From Diadema setosum (Eukaryota > Echinodermata > Echinoidea > Diadematoida > Diadematidae), in assembly GCA_033980235.1 (NCBI GenBank), contig CM067062.1, forward strand, positions 7,357,900 through 7,421,899: DNA of 64,000 nucleotides, given 5' to 3'. The stretch's first letter is position 1; every line of letters starts with the position of its first letter. The notes under the pieces were generated by a model, which searched no databases, was not told where the DNA came from, and was given only the letters and a program-made list of their open reading frames with translations. Made by a program: the position numbers and the translations under genes. Positions 1-12,500 of the stretch are shown piece by piece.

Positions 1-346
1 CTTGCAGTCTATGTGGTGAATGACTATCAAGCAGTGTTCCCAACTAGATTTTGCATGTACACTTTAAGTTTTTGTCTCTATTTTATGTGCAAAAGTCATA
101 CCTTTACAGTAATGTAGCAACTGGTAATCCAAAAGAATAATTGAAAATATAATTGTTATACATTGTATATGAAAGCAACGTTTGGCATTCCTCTTTAACT
201 TTGCTCACTATTATGTCCAGCTTAACAGATATTGTAGAAGTTATACAGATTGGAAAAACAGAATTCTTTCTCTAAGCATGACTATCTTCGTGTCTCAGAA
301 TAACGTGGCACACAGGGGGTTTCCACCATGGCACATAAAGAGTTAA
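1..346 (-). mobile_element. TTAA-flanked MITE, family A, cut by window start
   Basis: The right end reads ccatggcacataaagagTTAA at 343-346, which is the inverted form of the left end of the copy at 57872. Internal blocks (TCAGAATAACGTGGCACACA, the Gly-rich ggggtttccacc, the gcatgactatcttcg run) also match that copy in inverse order. No coding capacity is seen. The other end lies outside the window. Confidence 0.7.
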
Positions 347-783
347 CATGCTTGTAGTACACTCTATGCACAGCTACTGTGCAGTTGTGCAAATGAAAGT
401 ACCACGTCGTCAATTGGTGCTTTAAAATGGCCACGAGTATACAGGCTGGAGTACTTACACGTGTAGCTAATATTTACCATGGTCAACAAACTATAATATT
501 CAGTAAAATAGAACAAATATACACAGCAAAACAGGCATAATACAGTCGTGGCAAGTTAGGGGACTAAAAACCTTGTTAAACACTCTACTGCAGTCACAAG
601 GGAGCAAATTCTTTCATTAGAGCCCCTGGACTTTTCTGTAGAGTGATAAGCACACAAGATCTCGAACAAACCACACATAGTAGTACATGTATAAACACAC
701 ACCAGTCACTTTTTGTAGCATTATTTCACCTTTAATTTCGCAAACACGATGTAAGAAAATAGGCAGCGGGAAACATAATACAT

Positions 784-786
<3 letters not shown>
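347..786. other. unassigned 3' flank, nothing recognised
   Basis: Unique-looking, mildly AT-rich sequence. I see no gene, RNA or clear repeat here. Confidence 0.5.

Positions 787-869
<83 letters not shown>
787..869. repeat. (AAT)n microsatellite
   Basis: About 27 AAT units with one ATT interruption near 819. A short inverted repeat AATTTGTCA / TGACAAATT follows at 883-903. The apparent poly-Asn and poly-Leu reading frames across it are artefacts of the repeat. Confidence 0.95.
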
Positions 870-871
<2 letters not shown>

Positions 872-903
872 CTAGACTCGGAATTTGTCAAGACTGACAA
901 ATT

Positions 904-3359
904 AGGTGATCCGATTTTTTTTTTTTTAAATCAATGATTCGAGTTCTGATCGCAATAGGCATGACCATATAGGTTTCATCTGTGTTTAAAGACATTGGCC
1001 GTGTGATATTTAGGTTCTCATTTAGAAAAGAGAGTCAGGTCTGCCATCTTTGGTACGAAATTCGGTATACACTATAACGAAGATACAGAATGAAGTATAT
1101 TTGACCATTGGCCCAACTTTGCACAGCCAAGATAGCATCTGAGCAAAAAGTGGTTATTTTGTGAAATGATTCTTGTAACATGGTCTTTGCGTGTGCAAAA
1201 TATGGGAAAGATAGGACATGTATTCACCAAGATACAGGTTGAAACATTTATGACCTTTGACCCTAATTTACATACCCAAGATGGTGTCTGATTAAGTAGT
1301 TGTTATTTTATGAAATAATGTACGTGACATGAACTAAACATGTGCAAAATATGGGGATGATAGGGGCTGTTTTTCTCGAGTTCACATTGCAAAGAAAGTT
1401 GCAGAAAGAAAGAAATATCTCAATACATCGAAGATAAGTTTGATTTCAATCAAGTTTTTTGACGTGATCTCGGCGTCATATGAAAAGATGGAGCAGTGAC
1501 GATAGCCCAAAGTCTCAGCTACAACATATTAAAATCTGGGAGAAATTCACAGAAGAGTAAGTGAGCTAGTGCTCGATAAAGACCGTCATGTCAATTTTCA
1601 TTTCCAGAAAAATTCCCTCCCATAGAGATAACACGTAAACTGGTTAAATTTGACAAGGTTACATTATATCCATTTTCACGAGGTGAAGACATCATCCGAT
1701 TAAAACTTTGATGGAACAAAACTTAAAGAGTATTAAATTGGCTACAACATACTAAAATCTGAAAGAAATCCACCGAAGAGTAAGTGAGCTAGTCGTCGAT
1801 AAAGACAATCATGTCAATTTTCACATCTAGAAAAATTCCCTCCCATGAGATAACACGTCATAACGAAGATACAGGAAGAAGTACATATGACCTTTGACCC
1901 CACTTTGCACAGACGAAATGGCATCTGAGCAAAAAGTGGTTATTTTGTGAAATGATCCTTGTAACATGGTCTTTACGTGTGCAAAATATGGTAAAGATAG
2001 AACATGTATTCACCAAGATACCGGATACAACATTTATGACCTTTGACCCTAATTTACATACCCAAGATGGAGTCTGATCAAGTAGTTGTTATTTTGTGAA
2101 ATAATGTACGTGACGTGAACTAAACATGTGCAAAATATGGTGGTGATAGCGTATGTTTTTCTTGAGTTATTGCAAAGAAAGTTGCAGAAACAAAGACATA
2201 TTTCAATACATCGAAGATAAGCTTTAATTTCAACCAAGTTTTTGGACATGATGCGGACTCCGTATGAAAAAACAAAGGGCACACTAACGATAGCCCAAAG
2301 TCTCAGCTACAACATACTAAAATATGGGAGAAATTCACCGAAGCATAAGTGAGCTAGTGCTCGATAAAGATAGTCATGTCAGTTTTCATTTCCAGAAAAA
2401 CTGCACTCCCATAGAGATAACACGTAAAATGGTCAAATTTGACAATGTTACTTTTAATTCCTTTTTACGAGGTGATGCCGTCATCCAATCAAAATGTTGT
2501 TATTATATGACTGAAAGACCATTTAATAAGCTACAACATATTGAAATTTGGATGAAAATCAACAAAAGAATAAGTGAGATGTGCTTGAGTGAACTTAAAA
2601 TTCGATGACGTCATTTTGAAAATTTACTTTTTTTATTTTATTAAGAAATTTGATATCTTTTCATCATTTTTCCAGCATCGCCAACCCATGAAATGACATG
2701 TACAACTCATCAGCTTTCAAAATATGTAAAGAAAACGGGGGGTCATCGTCCATCCTGGCGAGTAAATTCGGATTTAAAATTGGCAGTTTTTTGGCATTGT
2801 TGCACTGTATATCGCCATTGACGCGCGCGCGGATTTTCAACTTTGACGGGCCCGTATGACGTCATATTGAGTCGGATTGACTTGAAACTTGGTAGAAATA
2901 TTCCTTGACATTTCAGGCATCCGATCTGTGTAAAAAAAGTGGAAATTTATATTGCATATGAGCTGAACGTGTGTATATGCGCGCGCGCATACGCGTCCGT
3001 CCAATTTTTTCAATTTTTCAAAAAAAGCTCCAAATGGTCTGAAACGTGTGCAAAAAAAAAAAAAAAAATTGAGCTCGAGCTCTATTCCATTAATGAGATA
3101 TGATTGAGAATGTGTTTTCATATAATGACGTCATAGTGACGTCACGATCAACCAATCACAATGATACATTAGATTTGTCGTCTTTGGGACATGATACATA
3201 TATGGTATGAGTTTGAAGTTGATACTCTGAGTACTTTCTGAGTACGTAGATACACAACTTTTGTCCAGAAATAAAGAAAGAAGAAGAAGAAGAAGAAGAA
3301 GAAGAACAAAGAATCCGTACAGATACAGAAGGTGATCCGAGAGGATACTCGGATCACCT
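904..3359. mobile_element. candidate TIR element ending AGGTGATCCGA / TCGGATCACCT
   Basis: AGGTGATCCGA at 904-914 is mirrored by TCGGATCACCT at 3349-3359, and both sides are bordered by TAA repeats. The right end holds a second copy that makes a perfect 10-bp hairpin (3331-3358). The interior is non-coding: a ~785-bp tandem duplication rich in TGACCTTTGACC strings, then a segment with several TGACGTCA-like palindromes and GCGCGCGC runs. No transposase is visible. The element boundaries are inferred from the ends alone. Confidence 0.45.
1075..2640. repeat. ~785-bp tandem duplication with a third partial copy
   Basis: The block starting GAAGATACAG at about 1079 recurs at about 1865 with the same order of landmarks (GAGCAAAAAGTGGTTATTTTG, then CATGTATTCACCAAGATAC, then ATGACCTTTGACCCTAATTT). 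A ~110-bp sub-block (gctacaacata...gataacacgt) occurs three times, near 1520, 1741 and 2307. Point differences make the copies clearly old. Confidence 0.8.
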
Positions 3360-3395
3360 AATAATAATAATAATAATAACAATAATAATAATTGT
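3276..3395. repeat. (GAA)n, hairpin and (TAA)n run
   Basis: (AGA)n at about 3276-3306, then the hairpin GGTGATCCGA-loop-TCGGATCACC, then (TAA)n from 3360. Confidence 0.85.
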
Positions 3396-3767
3396 AATAA
3401 TCAAATACAAACATAAATAAAACAAAGCAAACATAGAAATTCTCTATCCATACACAAGATGTGTACTTCATCACAGTATCTTGAATGAGATAATTTATTA
3501 TAACAAGTCACGTGTAAAATGTTTGAATGGTGACTAGAAATATCTGCTACAATATTGTTTTTAATATCGTTTCTACGGCTACATATCGCCATCTTCATAG
3601 ATTTGCAAAAATAATTTTTGTAAGTAATTGCACATAATCATAATAAGAACATTTCTTTTTCCTTTCCGCAGATGCTCTATTGATGAAGATGACAGACTTT
3701 TTCACAGGCCTACCTATTTTCGTCCTAATGTCAGTGTTCATAACTGATTGTATCAGAATGACTTGTG
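3396..3767. other. unassigned, nothing recognised
   Basis: AT-rich sequence without a recognisable gene or repeat family. Confidence 0.5.
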
Positions 3768-4508
3768 TTAACCCTCACGTGCGGGGGGGGGGGGGGGGGG
3801 GGGGACTGTGAGGCCCCCCCCCCCCCTCGACGTTCCACGCAATGTATCGCTATCGCGAAAAGCTATCGCCGCGGCATTTCATGACTTTATTCTTTTGAGT
3901 CTCTTGCATCTTTTGACACCAAATTTGCGATGCCCGGGCGCACGGTTCCGAAGTTGCGCATAAATATGTACATGTATGTCAAACCAAAAATTGCTCAAAA
4001 ACGTGAATTTGTGTACAATTTCAATGCAAACTTGTGCTTACAATCAAATTTCATAAAAGCATGATAATTTTAGGGTTTTATTGATTAAATGCAATAATAT
4101 ATTTTCTTGTTCGTAACAATGCCATGGACAAATTTCACAGAAAAACAATGGAAAACATAAAGTCCCCAAAAACAAAGAAATACATAAAGAAATTAAAAAA
4201 CAATAAAATACATAAGATTTTTTTTTTTCTGATGGCTCAATTTCTTTCTCTTAAATTTGCTAAGGACACTAAAAAGAATATTTACACAAAAAGAATGTGC
4301 CTGTTTTGAGCTTTATTTAGTGATTTATACCAAACTGTCTGATTTCATGCATCATTCTGCATAAATTAGCATAATTTACCATAACTGATTTTTTTTTTAA
4401 TTAACTTCATGGTACTTCAGATTACATCATAGGCAAGGTGTGTGCCAATTTTTGTTGCGATCGCGCGGTCGACGGCCAAGATCTGGAGGGGGGGGGGGGG
4501 CCTGGGAG
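3768..4508. mobile_element. G/C-hairpin TTAA MITE (copy 1, right end lost)
   Basis: It starts TTAACCCTCACGTGCGGGGG at 3768, followed by a long G run and a C run (3782-3827) able to pair. The interior matches the copy at 12180 (ttcatgactttattcttttgagt, CAAATTTGCGATGCCCGGG, ...GATCGCGCGGTCGACGGCC). The terminal G run at about 4489 is present but the expected C run and inverted terminus are missing. The sequence instead joins family-A-like DNA. Confidence 0.75.
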
Positions 4509-4965
4509 GCCAGATATGCAATGAGCAATATTTGAGAGAAAATTCCAAGCCTTGCAGTAATGCAGATTTTATGACAAAGCTATGATTATTTTTCTTGCAA
4601 ATGGCCAATAGTTACTTTATTGCCAAGGCCTGGGAGGCATGACTTTTGAATACACAACCACAACAGAAAATAAGAATTTACATGGCGTATTAGAAAATAT
4701 CCCAATGGAACACTGCTACTCAATCACAAGCAACGTAAGCTTCATGTATGAGGAATGGCATGGTGAGGTTGTAGGTTCAAATCCTGCTCCAGTACTAGGT
4801 ACATGTATGTATGCCCATGATATTTTTATCATGGCTACTACTAAAACACTGATCAATTCAGTGCCCATTTACATCGATGTAGGGCAATCAGTTGCAATAA
4901 AATATGCGAACTTGGCATGCAGTTGACCGGGTTGGGCATGTGAATGTGGAACTTAAAGAGTTCAA
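4509..4965. mobile_element. degraded family-A MITE fragment
   Basis: It contains the family A strings gacaaagctatgattattt, tttcttgcaaatggcca, gcatgacttttg and a degraded end gtggaacttaaagagTTCA near 4963. CCTGGGAGGC occurs at both 4501 and 4628, suggesting a rearrangement joint with the previous element. Confidence 0.5.
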
Positions 4966-5339
4966 ACAAACAGAAATAACAACAACATGATGCAACTTGA
5001 GACTCTAAAAAGTTTTGTTTGTGAGTGGGAAGGAAGGACCTCTCGATCCAGATGGACTAACATGTTTCAAGGATCTATCTATGGTCAAAACACAGAAGAT
5101 ATCATAGCTAGTGAGATTTACGGCTACAAAAATGAGAATCACCTATGCAAAACACACCACAAATGCTGTGGGCGTTTGCAGTAGGATGTAATTCTAAATT
5201 GTGAAATCATTTTGGCTGCCCACATCTGCACTCTCTGATCTTCCCCAAATAGGTAACAAGCAGGAACCCAACATCAACCATGCCACCTTCTTGATCACAG
5301 CCCCGCACAACCATTATTGCGGCAGCTGAAGTCTAACAG

Positions 5340-5450
5340 ATTGTGCCCATCTCAAAGACCTGATTTCTTTCCACTCCTCTACTTTAACCCCAGACAGGCT
5401 TAAATCAAAGCTTAAAACTCACTTCCTCAACAATCATATAGAATATAATG
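5340..5450 (+). pseudogene. LINE reverse-transcriptase tail remnant
   Basis: One frame reads DRLKSKLKTHFLNNHI, the usual C-terminal end of Jockey/CR1-group LINE proteins (F-K-S-x-LKTHLF). It is too short and degraded to class further. Confidence 0.45.
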
Positions 5451-5639
5451 TAATAATATATAATATATTTTCTTCTATTTTTGCTATATACATATCACAA
5501 TGTTACTTTGTAACAATATTCTGCATCGCAATTCATTTTTTCTGTTCTGTATCAATGAGTTAGGAAACATCTGTACAAAGCAAGACATCAGTTATTTATC
5601 ATCATATAATGAAATGGTGTGCAATGTGGTAGCAGGATT

Positions 5640-5986
5640 CGCAGGGACTTACATGTAGAAGAACCTGACAGGGACCGCGACGTGAACGCTCCTACTATCA
5701 CATGCACATCAATCCAACTGAGTCACTCCCTGCAGGTTCCAAACAGCCAGGGATCACCTGGTGTAGTTTGAACAGATTAAGATCGCACATGGGGAAGTGC
5801 AAGGCAAACATGCTGAAGTGGGGGTACACTGATAGCTCTGCAGAATGTGAGTGTGGGCACGGCAGCCAGACTATGCCTCATCTTCTGAGCTGCAATACAA
5901 TGTTACAACCTTCTACCGAGAGGGACCTGGCAGTGGCGAATGACGTGGCTCTTGCATGCGCTAGAAATTGGGAAATGGTTGTGTGA
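5640..5986 (+). pseudogene. LINE ORF2 C-terminal cysteine-rich remnant
   Basis: The 94-codon stretch at 5702-5986 reads SLNRLRSHMGKCKANMLKWG then ECECGHGSQTMPHLLSC. This is the C-x-C-G...HxxxxC tail after the reverse transcriptase in some non-LTR retrotransposons. The rest of that protein is absent upstream, so this is a relic rather than a host gene. Confidence 0.5.
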
Positions 5987-6370
5987 TGACACGAGATGAT
6001 GATGATGATCATAAATTATAATTACCATTGTCAGTCTCCTGCCCTTATTCAGGACTCACCTACCACTGATGCCTTTTGCTGGAGACTTACAGACATGCAT
6101 CCTTTATAATAGTAATAAAAAAAAAAAAAAAAACCTCCATTAAATATGAAGGCCTATCTATGCAAAGAACTTAAATGTGCATGCACAATTTACTCTTACA
6201 TAATGAATAGTAATTTGCCTTGATGCCTTTGTGTATTCATGACTTTGGTGATGTTTATCTTATTACAATGCATTTAGAAATATCAGTAAAAATGTAAATG
6301 GATGAAAAACATTTTGTGAGAAGTACTATATGAATTCATCAGGATCATTGTCATTCAATGAATGCCTCTC
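5987..6370. other. 3' flank of the XDH/AOX gene
   Basis: Contains a poly-A tract near 6119-6133 and otherwise nothing recognised. The 3' UTR of the minus-strand gene must start here, but I cannot define its end. Confidence 0.5.
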
Positions 6371-6541
6371 TCATGGTGTGGATGAAGAGTCCTGACAAGT
6401 CATACAAATATTTTCTATTGTCGCTGGAGCATTGAACACGAAGCGGCCATGTAGTCTCCTGTCCCTTCGAGAACTGGTGAGGGCGTGCTTTATGGCAAAG
6501 AACGCAGAAGCTCCAAGGAAGAACGCTGGCTCGCCTATACC
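6371..6541 (-). CDS. XDH/AOX terminal exon with stop codon
   Basis: The 171-nt last exon has acceptor ctcacacag, 56 codons and a TGA at 6373-6371. It starts [20 protein letters not shown]. The Glu in G-x-GE-P corresponds to the catalytic base glutamate of the family. It ends [14 protein letters not shown] then DSSSTP. The tail after PAT.E.I is shorter than the XDH tail that runs to about 1330 residues and is closer to an aldehyde-oxidase-length end. I see no clean AATAAA in the next 300 nt on the minus strand. Confidence 0.93.
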   Translation of the reverse strand, partial: GIGEPAFFLGASAFFAIKHALTSSRRDRRLHGRFVFNAPATIENICMTCQDSSSTP

Positions 6542-9500
6542 CTGTGTGAGAGAAAATTGGAAGTTGTCTGTGAAAATACCCAATGAATCATATCTAACAC
6601 CATGGAAGAGAATGAATGAACTTGAGCAGTAAAAATATTATACTTTAAGCGGCTTGCAATGAAACCATCCTCTGCCACTAGTTGTCACTGGATGATAGAT
6701 CAGTATGTACGCATCACAACTCTGCATCATGGAATAATTTCAGTGGCAAAATCAACATCAGTGGTTTGTGAATGTTTGATGTAAGTATTCTTTAAATAGC
6801 CAAAGGGCAGGAAAGGGTGGTAATGTGTAAGCTATGATGGCTTACATAAGCATTGGAGGAGGGTATACCAGTAGATTATGGACCTTTACTCTAGTCATTT
6901 AACTCTTTGTGTACCATGGTGTAAAGCGCATGTGTGCCATATTATTCTGAGATGGCAGCTCATGAATGCTTTAAAAAAAAAAATGTTTGAAAAAAAAAAA
7001 TAAAAATGCTGTTTTTCAATGATATAATATATAAGTTTTTATAGGAACACTTACGCTAGAAATGCAGTACAGCAAATTATGAGGAAATTGCAAGCTTTAA
7101 TGCAATGCAGATTGTATGACAAAGCTACGGCTATTTCTCTTGGAAATGGCCAGAATTCAAAATAAATCAGTTTTTGCATGAATGTTCGGTTAATCAAAAT
7201 ATGCCAAGTTCACAAGCCGTTGACGAATTGGGTGTGCAAACATAGTACAGAAAGAGTTAAAAAACAAAAACAAGTAGAAATGTCGCTTTGGCGACTGGTA
7301 TGCCTCCGCCATAATGCATGATTTTCCCAATAGGTCTAGATAGTACATGTGGACAATGTGTGATTACATTTTCACCAAAATTGGCAAAATATTGAAACGA
7401 CAAGTTTGTCACAAATGTGTTGAATGTTTACCTTCCTTGACCTAGGTTTAATTGGATGAATAGGAGAGCATGTATCTAGGGATTTAAGGACTTTAACTCG
7501 ACTTTGACTCATTCATACATTTAGGCATTGAGTAATTTTCAAAGTACAGGTGTGGAGAAAAAGTGCAATTTCTGAATTGAATAGTAAATTGCTACCATTT
7601 TCATCTGGCCCTTGACCCTAAAATTCATAAGATAATCACTTTCAGGTAGAACATGCATAATATGTACTAAGTTTCAAGATAACTTGAGCCACTTCCGAGA
7701 TATGGAGGAAAAAGTTAGTTCAGCACTTTCACTTGATCTTTGACCTTTTGACCTTTGAGGCAAAAAAAGAAGAAAAAAAAAACTTTCCAGAGAATTTCTA
7801 TTAGGTTACACATGTATGCATACACCAAGTGTACAAAAAAATAACCCTGCTGGCATTGCATGATAGGAGGGAAATAGTAAAATTTTGAAGTGTTGCACTT
7901 GACCTTTGACCCCTGACCTTTGACCCCATGAACCCTACATTCTCTAGATAATCACTTCCAGTCAGTATATATATATATACTATGTTCCATGAAGATACCT
8001 TGAACAATTTTCCAAGGTATGGAGAAAAAAAAGAAATTTTAATATTTTTACTTGACCTTTTGACCTTTGACCTTTGACCTCATGACCCAAACTTTCACCA
8101 GAGAATCTTAATTGGGTAATACATGTATACACTAAGTTTCAAGAAAATATCTTCAGGCATTCAATAGATATGGTGGAAATAGTGAAATTTTATGTATTTG
8201 ACCTTGACCTTTGACCTTTGACCTTGAGCATGTGCACCCAAAAGTTGATAGGCACAACTTCACCCCCTAATACACATACATGTCAAGTTTCATTAGCATA
8301 CCTCAACAGGTTTTGATAGCTACCTTGTCCACAAAATTCATTACGGACGGACGGACGGACAACCCGAAAACATAATGCCTTAGGCACCACTTCGTGGCGG
8401 AGGCATAAAAAACCATAATACGTGTAGACCCAGCACAAGACTAGTATGCATAATGAGGTGTTACTTGGTGTGAGCCCAGCAGATGCTTCTGCAGAAACTT
8501 GTTGTTCACTAAGGGCACATTATTCACTTATCAGGCAGATCTGTAGATGCAGACCTACGAGGGCAAGTCTGAGCACAGAAAAATAACTGAAAATTTAGGA
8601 CATATGGACATGTTTTTAACAGGCTATTCAGCCAATATTCTCACTCTTCCTAGATATTGCATGAAGTACCCATGGTCGTAAATGATATGAATTAACTTTA
8701 ATCTGCCTGCCACATATTACAATTTTCAACAGAGTCAGTTCTCATGGTCACAAATTTGTAAATTTTGTGGCTAGTGGAGTGAAAACATACCCACAGTAGG
8801 CATTTTCTTGACACAAAAATTATCTCCTTTTCTTCCTTAATTGGCATGTAATTCCATGAAATATGGTCCATTTTTATATTTCTGATAGCCACAAGAAATT
8901 GTCACTGATAACTAAGAGAAGTTAATGTTAGATCGAGGATTCTAAACACCAATGCCATGCATTGTGTAGTGTGTCGTGTGCATCACCACATAAATTTCAT
9001 ACACTGTCTGCTTGCGTGCAGGTGTAAGCTCGAGCTTTGCACATGCACTGGGCAGGTGAGCTGTTTGTTTTCACTTTAGCTATAGGCCCTATTGGAAGTG
9101 ATGTGTACCCAGCCATGAGATTCAAGAATACAAATTAATAATGGCTCATCCCATTCCTATAAACAATAGGCTATGTACGATGTATACATGATTACAATGG
9201 ATGAGTTTGTTTGTGAGGTTGCATCCTTTTCTCTGTCTTACAAGAGAACCCACCTTTGAGGAGTAAAGAGTGTCTTCAAGAATCTTGCGGTTCCTCAGGA
9301 GTGTAACGTTGAACTGCTTGGGCACATCCCTGGCTGTTGGGATCTTGTAAAGGCTGGGGCCGAGATTTATGAGGGCGCCCTCGCTCGTGAACTTTTTCTC
9401 CTCCATGGTAAAATAGCCATAACCCTGGACAAAACCGCCTTCAATCTGTGAACCACCAAGCCAAAGAGCAATATACCTTTATTTTTTTTTTCTTTTCAAC

Positions 9501-12500
9501 TTTATTTCACATGGTGAAGTAGCCGTAACCCTGGACAAAACCGCCTTCAATCTGTGAACCACCAAGCCAAAGAGCAATATACCCTAGATCTTTTGTTTCT
9601 TTTGAACTTAATTTCACTTATATAGCTATGTCATTAAGCTATTGCATTGTCTTCACACTGCCTACCATGGCAGTGGCAATGGCATGGAATCTTGGGAGAA
9701 AGACATGTTGAGGAAATGTGTGGGGATAAAAGCTGAGATTGATAGTAGTCCACTACAGCTTGCAAAGGGCTACGTGTAATCTCTATAAACTCTTAACCCA
9801 AAATATGAATAAAAACCATCAAATTATGACACTGAAATTATGAATTTTGACAGGGGCAGATCTATTTTTTTGCTAGGGAGTGGGGTGGTGATGAGGTTTG
9901 CTGCCTATTCTCTCCCAAAACTGGCTGACAACCCCCCCCCCCCAAAAAAAAAAAGTCTTCACATTTTTTGCTGCTACTTCTCTCTCTCCAAATCCGCTTT
10001 AAAAGCAACAGAACCCCCCCCCCCCCCACCCCCTCAAAAAAAAGGGTCTTTGCTGAATTTTACACAATCACGCAACTGCACAACCACACACCAACCTGTC
10101 CGATGTCAATGGTCGGGTTGATGCTCTTTCCGACGTCCATCACGATGTCAGTGGACAGTAGCTGGTGCTGGCCGGTCAAGATGTCCACCTCCACCTCAGA
10201 GATGCCAACCCCAGTGGTACTGTACAGGTAGAAGCTTCCCTTCATTGTACCATAATCAAACGTTCCACCAGGCCTTCTGGAGATTCAATATTGCATAAAT
10301 CCTTAAATTCACAGACCACATATTCATGATTTTACCAAAAAAAGTAAGTATTAAACAGATCCAGCCTTGGCAATTGAAGAGTTATGACATCAAAAAGATT
10401 TATCTAAAGATGTTTTATTTAAAAGAGAGAGAAAACAGAGTAAAAGAGGTCACATTTCTATACAATACTAATAACCCTATACGTCCTAGAGAACCACATA
10501 ATAAACAGGGTGATCAACTCTCTTGCCTTCTGACAGAAATAAATAACACATTTTAATGCACATTGCTTTTGGGGGGGGGGGTGGGGGGAGGAGGGGATGG
10601 GGTGTTTGGGGTTTGGGGATGAAGGATGGTTTTTTGGCTGGGTGTGAAAGGATGGATTGCATGAGTTTGTCTAATCCATCTGGAATTTTTGGTATCACCA
10701 ATGCGCAAAAAGCTTCTGTGCAAGCTGCAGATCCCTGTCACAGATGCACTGTGGGATTTCTCCGGGGCTTTGTCGTTTCTGGTTGGTTTGCGCGTGTCTC
10801 AGTTCCCATGCAATGCAACGCATCTTCCGTCTGCTTTTCTTTCACTGCTACTTTTTTCTCCAGTTAGAATTAAGCTTAAAAGGAGTTTAAAACTTCAAAA
10901 TTTTACTGATTTGCAGTCACTAGAGTCATGGTTCATTGCTGCAGGATTTCAATGTGATGGTCACATGATGAAAAGCGAATTACAGCAAGAAATCTTCAAC
11001 AAAAAATATCCCCTCCATAAAGACGGAACATGACCTGAGTGCACATGCAGCCAAAACCGGGACAAGTTTGTCTCTTGATGTATCCCATCGTGCATCTAAA
11101 GCGATGCTCACCATGAGGCACCAATGTATTGGCAATACCAAGAATGGGGGTGGGGGGGGGGGAAGGGTTGAGCCAGCTGGCTAAATTTGTTTTTCTAAGA
11201 TTGATGATCTACATACATTAATGTAAATGATCAATTTCTGATGTGGCAACAGCTGGAAAACATGAAATCAATCCCTCATGGACCTTCACCACATCTCCTG
11301 ATGCAAAAGCTCACCATGAGGCACCAATGTATTGGCAATACCAAGAATGGGGGGGGGGGAAGGGTTGAGCCAGCTGGCTAAATTTGTTTTTCTAAGATTG
11401 ATGATCTACATACATTAATGTAAATGATCAATTTCTGATGTGGCAACAGCTGGAAAACATGAAATCAATCCCTCATGGACCTTCACCACATCTCCTGATG
11501 CAAAAGCCTATTAAAGTGTGAATTAAAAAAAAGAAAAGTGAAAGAGAGACAGCCTTTATAGTATTGTTTGTCACTGCAGGGCAGAGAGTTGGCTCAGTCG
11601 GTAGCGCTTCTGCCTCACGATCACGCGGCCCGGGTTCTAACTCGAGTCTAGACTGAGCAATGTTGTGCGTAAGCATACCGTCCCCTCTAGCAAGAGGCAA
11701 AACACTCTGTCCCTCGGACAGGACATAAAATGGAGGTCCCATGTATGAGAGAGTAACAACTCATGCACGTAAAAGATCCCGCTTCATTCATTCATCATAA
11801 AGAGCAAGGTGTTTAACCCGGTGAAGTGGTCCCACCTCAAATCCAACTGGACCCCATGGAAGACCAGCTGAACGTAGCTGAATATGGGCTATTCAGCCAT
11901 CTTCTCAGATGGAAAATGAACAAACAAACTGCAGATGAGCGCATACAATTATCTCTTTGACTTCCTCTTGTTTACTGTGTCTGAGTCTACGTAGCATCAT
12001 GCATGTGTACTTACTTATAAAATCCTGTTGCTGACAGGCTGATACGATCTGTATAAGCAGCCTGGACCTGTGACAAAAGACAGAGTTAAAGACAAATAAA
12101 ATTTACATTGCATTTCAGAAGTGGGTACTAGCAATACATTGTATATCCATCATTTTCTGTCACAGTAGATCCATGTGTCTTAACCCTAAAAAGACTGGGA
12201 GGGGGGGGGGGGGGGGGCTAAAAGGCCCCCCCCTCGACATTTCGCGCGATTACTCTGCAACACGCAATGCTCTCGCCGCGATGCTCTATGACTTTTTTCT
12301 TTTGAGTTTCCCGCACATTTTGACACCAAATTTGTGACTCCCGGGGGTACGGTTCTGAAGTTACATACTTTTTGTACATGCACGTGAGGCCAAAAATGGC
12401 TCAAAAATGTGATTTTGTGTATAAAGTCAATGCAAATTGAGTTTTTTCACATGGCTCATATTAATATGCTTATTTTTACTCTCAATGGCTAAAATTAATT

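Noticed and set aside
617..875. Poly-Leu and poly-Asn open frames on the two strands
   Set aside because: They are the AAT microsatellite read in frame. No conserved protein around it.
10556..11033. Overlapping open frames of 103-114 codons in an intron
   Set aside because: No recognised motif. The first is driven by a G run, and both lie inside an XDH/AOX intron.
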